DNA from: Paracentrotus lividus
Taxonomy: Eukaryota; Echinodermata; Echinoidea; Camarodonta; Echinidae
Assembly (NCBI GenBank): GCA_940671915.1
Contig: CALNVZ010003433.1
Location: 51,367,567 to 51,431,566 of the forward strand
DNA: 64,000 nucleotides
Direction: 5' to 3'
This document shows positions 54,101-63,100 of the stretch, piece by piece. Position numbers and translations under genes: made by a program. How positions within the stretch are numbered: the stretch's first letter is position 1; each line of letters opens with the position of its first letter. Below the pieces are notes generated by a model. It did not search any database. It saw only the letters and a program-made list of their open reading frames with translations, and was not told the origin of the DNA.

Positions 54101-57100
54101 CATTGAGTTCACTATCAGGGTCGGACTCTGAATTGAATTGAATTGAATATATTTATTGTCCATTTGGAAATTCTTTGTACATCGGTTTTACATATAATAG
54201 AAATACATTATATTTACATTTACAATAGATAATACATTACATTTACAAGAAAATACACAAATTATTTCATTAATCGATGACATTGGAAAGAACCAAGTTT
54301 CTGCATTAATTGTTATTCATTGTAACTTCATTTATACAACATTTACCGAATTATAAAATTGCTGTACAGATCATCAATATTGTTTTCCAAGCCATCTTTC
54401 CGTGATGTAGTGACAAAATTCACGTAACAGATAGACAAAAAGGATGACAAATAAGACAAATAAGATAAATTTTTAGCACACAAAATGACCGATGCTAGTC
54501 GCCACAGAGCGGCGCCCGTAACCTGTATCATGTGTATTGACAATTTCTTGAAGTATGTCCACAAATTTCTCAAGCATTACACTCTTATCCCCCATTTCGG
54601 CTTTAAGATCTTGTTTCTATTGCCCAGTTACGTCCATCTATTTGTCTAGAGAGTTCTAATTTTGTGCAAGCTTCCAGATTTTTACCTGAAAGTTAGCAGT
54701 GACGCACATGCTGTTTTGGGACGCTTCTGCATGAAGGCCATGTGTTGCCAAAGCAAAGTATTTTCTTTCTTCTGTAATACTGGTCCACGACTACATTATT
54801 CAGCTTCACGATATTCTTGTTCCCATACAATATGTTCATTACATCTGTCGTTTCATAGTCAACTGCCCAAGCTCCTCCATCACGTTGATATACACCTTGA
54901 ATTACCCTGTGTGATCTTGATTCCTCGGGCATTCAAATTTCCTTTTGATGCTCTTGTGCTATTGCAGCCTGTAAGTGCATTCAAGACTAATAAGGCACAC
55001 CTGTAACAAGATGTACAAGGGACATGGCTAGGGTGGTAACATCAATACAACACCTTCTGTTGCCTTTACTGGTCTGGTAGATCACTTCTAAGACACTTCT
55101 AACGACGTAGCATAATGAAGGATGATGAAGAATATGTCAGGATTGGGGATCCTCGCCCTAACAAACTTTAATCTGCGCTTCTTAGCGTACAAGATGTACA
55201 GCACTACACAGGAGTAAGTTTCTTCATGTAGCATGCAACACATCTAGTTCGACACAAGTTCTCTTTTCCATCAGGAGTTAGTTGAAAGACCAATTTGTCG
55301 CAATAATGATAACTTCATGACCTGACAGAGTTTCTGCCGAGGTACAACTGCTTCAATCTAATAAGAGAAGTCTTAGGAGCTGCACCTTGTTGTCATTATC
55401 GTAAGAAACTGTTTCTAATCGTTTAGCCTCTTTGTTTCACCCAAACCAAGTTTGTCACTGACGCCTAATTGTCGGATATTCTCGGCGCCCTTCATCGACT
55501 CGCTCTTGTACATGTCAGTACTAATTGACTGAAGGGGCAGAGATTCTAGTTGGGAAATTTCCCTGAAGGTGGCTTTATGTAGAGTATTGAATACAGCATA
55601 ACCGTCTTCAGTAGACATAGCCTAACTGGGATCAGGTAACTTTGCTCATCACAGTCTTTAACAGATTGATTTCTTGCTAAAAACACAAATCCAAATGTTT
55701 CTCTTCCTTCATGATGCAAGGTTACACGATAATCCCTGCGAGGCTAAGTTCACTGAAGATGGCATTGCTGTTTCGACACTCTACTTGAAATCCCAGCCAC
55801 CTTCGGGGATATTTCCAAAAAGATAGACAGTTTCATCTCTGCCCCTTCAATCAACAATTGTGCTTAATACTGACATCTACAAGAGAGAGTCTGTGAAAGG
55901 TGTAGAGAGGATTCGACGAGGTGTCAGTGAGAAATTTGAGTTGGATGAAGACAAAGATGCCAAAGGACTGGAAGAATTGATGACAACAAGGTTTGAAAGA
56001 CTTCAATTATGAGATTGAAGCAGTTGTACCTCAGCAGAACTATGGCACCTCATGAAGTTATCATCATTGTAACAAATTGGTCTTTCAACTAACACCTGAT
56101 GGAAAAGGAAACTTGTGTCGAACTAGCTGTGTTGCATTCTACACAGGAAGAAACATGCTGCACGTGCTGTACATCTTGTATGATAAGAAGTGTGGACTCA
56201 AGTTGTTTGATTTGATTTGATTTGATTTATTTGTCAAGTATAACAAGATTTACATAAGCTTGACGGGATGACCCATGAAAGCCCAAAAGCTTATTTGGGT
56301 CATCCCGTTAGGGCGAGGAGTGAGGAGCCCCGATTCCGAGATCTTCTTCATCCTGCTTCATTATACTATGTATCCAGAAGAGTCTTAGAAGGGATCAACA
56401 TGATCTTTGAGACCGGTAGAGACAAGAGAAGGTGTTGGATTGATCCTACCACCCTAGCCATGTCCCTTGTACATCTTGTTACTAGTCTGCCTTATTAGTC
56501 TTGAATGCATTCATTTACAAGCTGTAATAGCACAAGTGCATTAAAGGGCATTATGGAGTGTCCAAGGAATCAAGATCATACAAGGTAATTCAAGGTGTAT
56601 TTCAACAAGCTTGGGCAGTTGACTATGAAACGACAGATGTAATCAACAGATTGTATGGGAACAAGAAGCTGAATAATATGGTGGTGGACAAGTATTAGCC
56701 TACAGAAGAAAAACAAATAATTTGCTTTGGCAACACAGCCTTCATGCAGAAGGGTCCTAGAATAGCATGTTTGTCAATGTTAACTTTCAGGCGAGAATAT
56801 GGAAGCTTGCACAAATGTACCTACATCAGAACTCTCTAGACAAATAGATGGACATAACTGGGCAATACAAACAAGATCTTAAAGCCGAAATGGGGGATAA
56901 GAGGTTAATGCTTGAGAAATTTGTGGACATACTTTAAGAAATTGTCCATACAGATGATGCAGAGTCCGACCCTGATAGTGAACTTAATGAAAGTGATCTC
57001 AGTGAAAGGACTGAATTAAGAAGTGACTGTGAAAATGAGAATGACTTTAAAAGTTTAACATAGACAGCAGAGGACTACAAAGCATGCACTCCCCTTTTCC

Positions 57101-60100
57101 ATGTGCCTATGATCAATCTACCGGCCGCTTTGGAACAATTACCTAAAGAAAGATATCACATCGAAGATACGCACCTAAACTATACCCCATGCAAATTACA
57201 GACCTATTAATAACTTAAATGTAAATGATTTTCCAATATCGTGATCACCCATTGCAAGATCTGGGGTTAACACATTTAAAATGCATTGTCATTTTTTTAA
57301 TAATAATAATAATAATGGTCATTTATATTTGCGCTATACACGAAAAAGTATCACAGCGCTTACAATATCATTATACAATACACAATTTTTTTTTGTCTTA
57401 AAATAATTCGTGTGTTATGTTTTCTTTTTCCTTTTTCAAGATGTTTGGGTAAGGGAAGGGGGCAGAGATGTGGAAAGGGGTGACTGAATTATGACTGAGA
57501 ATATTTGGGAAATAGGAGAAACAATTCAGATTAAAGAACAAAAGATGAGGTGGAGCCCTGGGTCGGTTCCAAAAAGCCCTGTAGATTTGCCATGGGGACA
57601 TGGAAAAGAGTAGTTTTTTTTTCTCTCACCACAAAGCAATGAACTCGAAAATTCAGTTTGAGGCATGTTCACATTTTTTTAAATATATAGCGTAGTCGCT
57701 GTGACATTTGTCATTAGCCAATAGGGAGCATTTCTAAGCGGGTTTCATGACAATTTATGAGAGCTCACACAAATAAAAAAATAAAAAAAATCACCATTAG
57801 CAGAAAGCACAATGACAGATCGCTCAAATGTGAAAGAACCCTGATTGTATTCAAACCAGGACATTCATTTGAAAAGGGGTATGAAATCAATGATGACAAA
57901 GTGATGCCATCCCTAGAAATGGTAGGAATATCAATATAGATTTTCCCGGTCAATTTTAAACTCTTTCCAATCGAATTGGTTAATGTCCATTCAATTTTAA
58001 CGATACATCATGGGGCGGAGCTATCACTTAATTGAATTAACGTGTAGATTTTTAATCGCGATCACATTATGGACGAAAGTGCTTGAAAGAAATGTCAACA
58101 TTTACAAGGCGCTTAATTTTGTAGTTCATAGAAGCACTGATAGTTAGGCTAACTCAGTTTGAATACCACTAACGCACTAGCAGAACAAAATAATCTAAAC
58201 ATTTTTCCGTGCCAAGACATGGGGAAGGGGATATGGGTGACCTCATAAAATATGTGTGTTTATGTGTGTGGGGGAGGGGATTGTTTGTAAAAGTTGAGTG
58301 TGAGAGTGAGAGGGTGTGTGTGTGTGTGTGTGTATGTGCTTGTTCTTTTGTTCATTCACCAGACCAATGGTTGCATGAACATAATTTTCAAAAGTCATGG
58401 GGGACCATATAAAATATGAGTGTGTGTGTGTATGTGGGTGTGTTATTTAGGGTGTGTGCGAGTGTGAGAGGGTGTGAGGGCGTAGGTGTGTGTGGGTGTG
58501 TATGAGCTTGTGCTTGTGTTTATTCACAAGACCCATGGTTACATGGATATAATTTTCAAAAGTTATGGAGGTCAAATTAACAGTTATGTAACTTTGATTC
58601 AATTCTTTGTTGTAGTCAGTTAGAAGATAACGAGTTGCTATGCCCAGTTGATATTGAAAATGTGTTGCTTAGCAACCGTTACTAGCCTAAACTATAGTGC
58701 AGTGGAGTGAACTGCCCAATGGAATACTATCCTGATGCTCAAAAACTGTTAATTAAAATCTATTCCGAAATAACATGAGCTAAATAGCCTGTTGCTAGGG
58801 AGAATAAGTTACATAGCAACCGTTGCTAAGATATATGTATGTTACATATTGCCGGTCATGCGTGCCATCAGAGTGACCTGACGAATCATTGCACCTTGTT
58901 TATTAAGTTCTTAACAATTTCTAAATCAAAATAACTTTATTTGTTTGTAGCTTTCACATATACCATAGCACACATCGTACAGTAGGCAGACATATACAGG
59001 AAATTGCTACATTTTGGTAAAAATGGTCATGTAACGGTTTTGTAAAAATGAACACTGCGCGGTCATGCGTGATAGTTATGAGATGTGTTATACGTCAAAT
59101 AAAAGAGGAATAAATTCTCTTGAGCTCTATTACATTAACTTTGGCTTTCTGTTAATCAAATTTATTTGACAGTAATTGAAACTTTGTTGTTCATATTTTA
59201 ACCGAAAAAGCGTTCTGCCAGAGGTCAATTTCTGTGACCTTTTGACCTCTCGTGACATTTACGTTACATTAAATTGCAAAATCTTTATATAATCTTGTAG
59301 CCCTATTCAAGACCAACATTTTGAGGGGTCACTTGCTCCATAAAAATGATATCTCGAAAAGTTATACATGGTTTTCTTGTACATACCCTTAATATAAACC
59401 ATTTCAGGGAGGAAAATGGGCGTGGTCAAAAAACTCCATGGGGGGTCCCTCGGGAATGAGTTTTTTTTCTGTTAAACTCAATTTTCCGATTCACCAGACC
59501 CATAGCTACACAAGGATACCCATGAACATGAGTCGCAGGGGGGGTGCAGCATTTCGACCCTAGCCCATGTACTAAAAGGCTCAATATTTCGATGCTTGAC
59601 TTCAATGGATCAAATATGCAAATCCCCCACCTTGAGAATATCATTATTCTGATGATTTCATGCTTGGCATAATAGACTGGTGTGTTTCCATGGTTGTCTT
59701 TGATGTCCGGCTTTGCTTCATGGTCCAAGAGATAAAAGACCAACGCCTCATCGGAGGACAGCTCTGTCTGATGAAAGTCTGAGATCTAAGTGAAATATAA
59801 ATGGAAAACTGTGTTAATAGGAGCAATATCCATTCATCATTTTAAGAATATGTAACGGTGTTTGAAGTGATAACCGGAATATAATACTCCTTTTGTTTTG
59901 CGGCAGCGGTGGGATTTGTACGCGTGTCACGACGAGTGTCAAACTCTCCACATAACAACCTTTTTTATATCAGGTCATCCAGGTACTTCTGCTCTCATCA
60001 TCCCCAGTGATGGGATATTAGTGACAAACAAGTAATATGTCATATTCATTTTTTTTTGTGGTGGGGGGGGGGGAGTAAATAGCAAATGTCACTTACATGG

Positions 60101-63100
60101 TGACAAGATTTCAAGGGAAACAATTATCTCATAGGTCATCATGGTCATTTAGGTTTAAACAAATATCTGTTTTTGGTGATTGTCCGTTGAATAAAAGTCT
60201 GAATAAAATTTTATCTTTATTGGTCACTCAGTTTTTTTAATATTATCTAACCTTTTGAAGTACAGGTGTTGTTTTGACTTTGCTATTCTTCTCATTGGAA
60301 AGTATGATTGCTTCATGAAGACAGGTCCGTCCATCGTAGGATTGGATGTTCAGATCGGCGCCATTGGAAACCAATGTCTCAATGACTGCGGTGTGACCAT
60401 GTTGCGTGGCTAAATGGACTGCTGTGCACCCTTTCTCGGCATAATGTTCGACAAACTTTTTGAAAAACAAGAATTGAAGGAGATTATGACCAAAAAGATT
60501 GTGAAACTTCAATGTTGCAATAACTTGTTGGGCCGAACAATATTTTTACTGGACTGTTAAGACACCTATGATTATAAAGAAATTATAAATTTAGCTCGAA
60601 CATTTTCGTGACACATTTTTAAGCAGATTATTCAAATCAAAACATATAAAATCGGGGCGCCTCCAAGCATTTAGAATTTAGAGTGTTATACAGTGCGTCC
60701 CCCATAAAATATTCAATAACAATATTCTGACAACCTCATATTAAAACTGAAAGCTTATTTTGTACACTGTCAGTCATAAAGGTGCAATATTTTTTTTACC
60801 GCTAGAGCGACATGACTTTGCTCAGGATTTAATTTCTTGAATATGTGTGTCCATGCTTTTACTTTTCAGGACCCTGGCTTTATTTTGGACATTCTCCCAA
60901 CCCTTCACGAGGACCTTAAAAAATAATAATGATAATTCAGCCCCCATAATGCCCATTTTATGTAATTTCTTCTCATTTTGGGGCTCTTTTTTGTTTTCCC
61001 GGCCGATCAAGCCCCCCCCCCCTCAGTCCTACCCCAGGAAACGCGCCTGAGTTGTACAGTTTACATTGTTCTTCAAGTTAAATCTACGTTTATGGTGACA
61101 GGCTTGGGTCTCTTGTATAGGGGAGGGATTGCAGTAAAAAGCGAGAATGGTGAAACATCGGAATATTTTATTCCATCTTTATGCTGAAAACATAAGAACT
61201 ATGAGACAACCTTTAACCCTTAAGTTTCATCATTTTCCCCTTCATTTTTGTTTAGTCGTGATGACAAGGTTGTAAGTAGTAATAGTTGATAATATTTTAT
61301 TTTGATTTACGCTTGGTTGATATTTTACAATACAATTAAGGGAACATAGAAATTTCTATGGTTCAAAAATGAATAATATGAATGTTGAACCCCAATCAAA
61401 ATACATTTTGACCCCTCCCCTAGACAAAAGAGTAAACATAAAATTAGATTTAACTTAAAGAACAATAACCAATCTTCACCTCAGACGTGTTTCCTTGGGG
61501 TAGGACTAAGGGGGCCGTGGTGGGTCGCGGAAAAAAAGGTGCCCCCAAAATAAGAAAAAATTACGAAAATGGCTATCTTCCTGGGGTGAAAATTTTTTGG
61601 AAGAAATATCACCGGGGAGAGTTGAGGGAACGTCCAAGATATAGCCAGGGTCCGGGAAGGTAAAAGCGGTGATTCAAGAATTTAAAGCTGGAGCAACATA
61701 ATGTCGCTTGAGCCAGAAAAAAAATTCCACCTTTATGAGGAACAGTGTATTAAAGGGTTCCTCGTTTTCTGTCTAATGATACCCAATTTATACCTTTGCT
61801 ATCCTGGTTGACTGAGCACTTGAGTTAAAAAAAAAAAAAAAAAAATGTCAAGGTTGTCATGTACAAGGTTTGGGCAAAAGCAACTTGTGTTTCAGTGGTC
61901 CAGGTAACCTTATGAAAAACAAGGACTATTTTTGTCAAAATTTGGTACAAAGTGATATAGACATATATATATCAAAGCGTGAGTGATCAGTCATTAACAA
62001 CAACATATTGGGTATCACTGGATAGAATCATGAGTAAGGCTAGTCTTTCACATAACATATAAAGTTTGGTTGACTTTTTTTCTGGAACGCACTGTACAAT
62101 ATGAGAGTAGGAGGGTTTTTTGTTTTTGTCCAGGCAAAAAACTTTCATATACATTTTGATTTTAAATAGTAATTTTTGATATAAATTAAAATGAGGATGA
62201 GAGAGAAAGAGTTTTAATGATATTAATACCTTGTGATGTTCTGTGAATACATCCAGCTTTCTATGGTTATCAGGACATTTGGTATCAAGACTTGTCTCAG
62301 GAAATTGAACGATAGCCTGGTTCACTTCAGCCCCACGATATATAAGACATTTTGTGACATCGGTATGTCCGTTTACAGCAGACAAATGTAGGGCTGTCCA
62401 TCCTTTAGTTGTGACCTTACTGACATCGGCACTGCGCAGTAGAAGAAACTCCGTGAGCTCAAGGTGACCGTTCTGAGCAGCAATGTGCAAAGCAGTCCAT
62501 CCATCGTTGTCTGTCGTATTTACATCAGCTCCATTACTGAGTAAACGGTTAATAACATCAACATGACCATTCTGTGCTCCAACATGTAGGGCTGTGGAAC
62601 CTTTCGTCTCGGTTCTCCCATTGAGCTGTGCTCCTCGACTAAGCAAAAGATCCGTGATTTTATAATGACCAACAAATGCCGCAACGTGCAAAGCAGATAT
62701 GTCATCATGATCCCCTTTATTCACTTCAGCTCCTTCACCAAGTAGATAGTCTACGATTTCAAAATTACCCCTTTGGGTTGCAAGATGGAGGGTGGTCCAA
62801 CCTATGGTATTGCTTTCATTAACATCAGCCCCTTGACCAACTAGATACCGAACAATTGGAAGATGGCCAGCTTCAGCAGCAATCTGCAATGTCGTGAGAC
62901 CAACTGTTCGTTGTCGTTCACTGCAAAGGAGGAGGCGTTCAATTTCGAGATCAGATGACCACAATAGCGTATATATGCCAATCATTCCAACTTGAGCTGT
63001 CTTACCCTCATCGTCATCTTGAATGAGGTGATGTTTATTGACACCAAGATCATCTTCTGCAGCACCTTGGAATACTATGAATGTATCAAGAAGTCTCCCA

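Larger units (their letters stand above)
51679..59569. mobile_element. 7.9-kb element with nearly 4-kb terminal inverted repeats
   Basis: Begins CATGGGCTAG, ends CTAGCCCATG, with TA on both sides (51677-51678 and 59570-59571). The left and right halves are inverted copies almost to the centre (about 55.7 kb). The outer 3 kb of the arms is very similar by eye: 51990-52300 against the inverse of 59000-59290 differs by only a few percent. The central 1.6 kb of each arm is much more diverged and carries homologous reading frames pointing outward. It lies in the intron downstream of the last ankyrin exon. No known transposase motif was recognised. The TA duplication suggests transposition, but the family is unassigned. 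Confidence 0.8.

Noticed and set aside
61987..62229. C-terminal part of the long ankyrin frame
   Set aside because: It lies beyond a good GTATTAAT donor and turns into AT-rich low-complexity sequence; it is intron.
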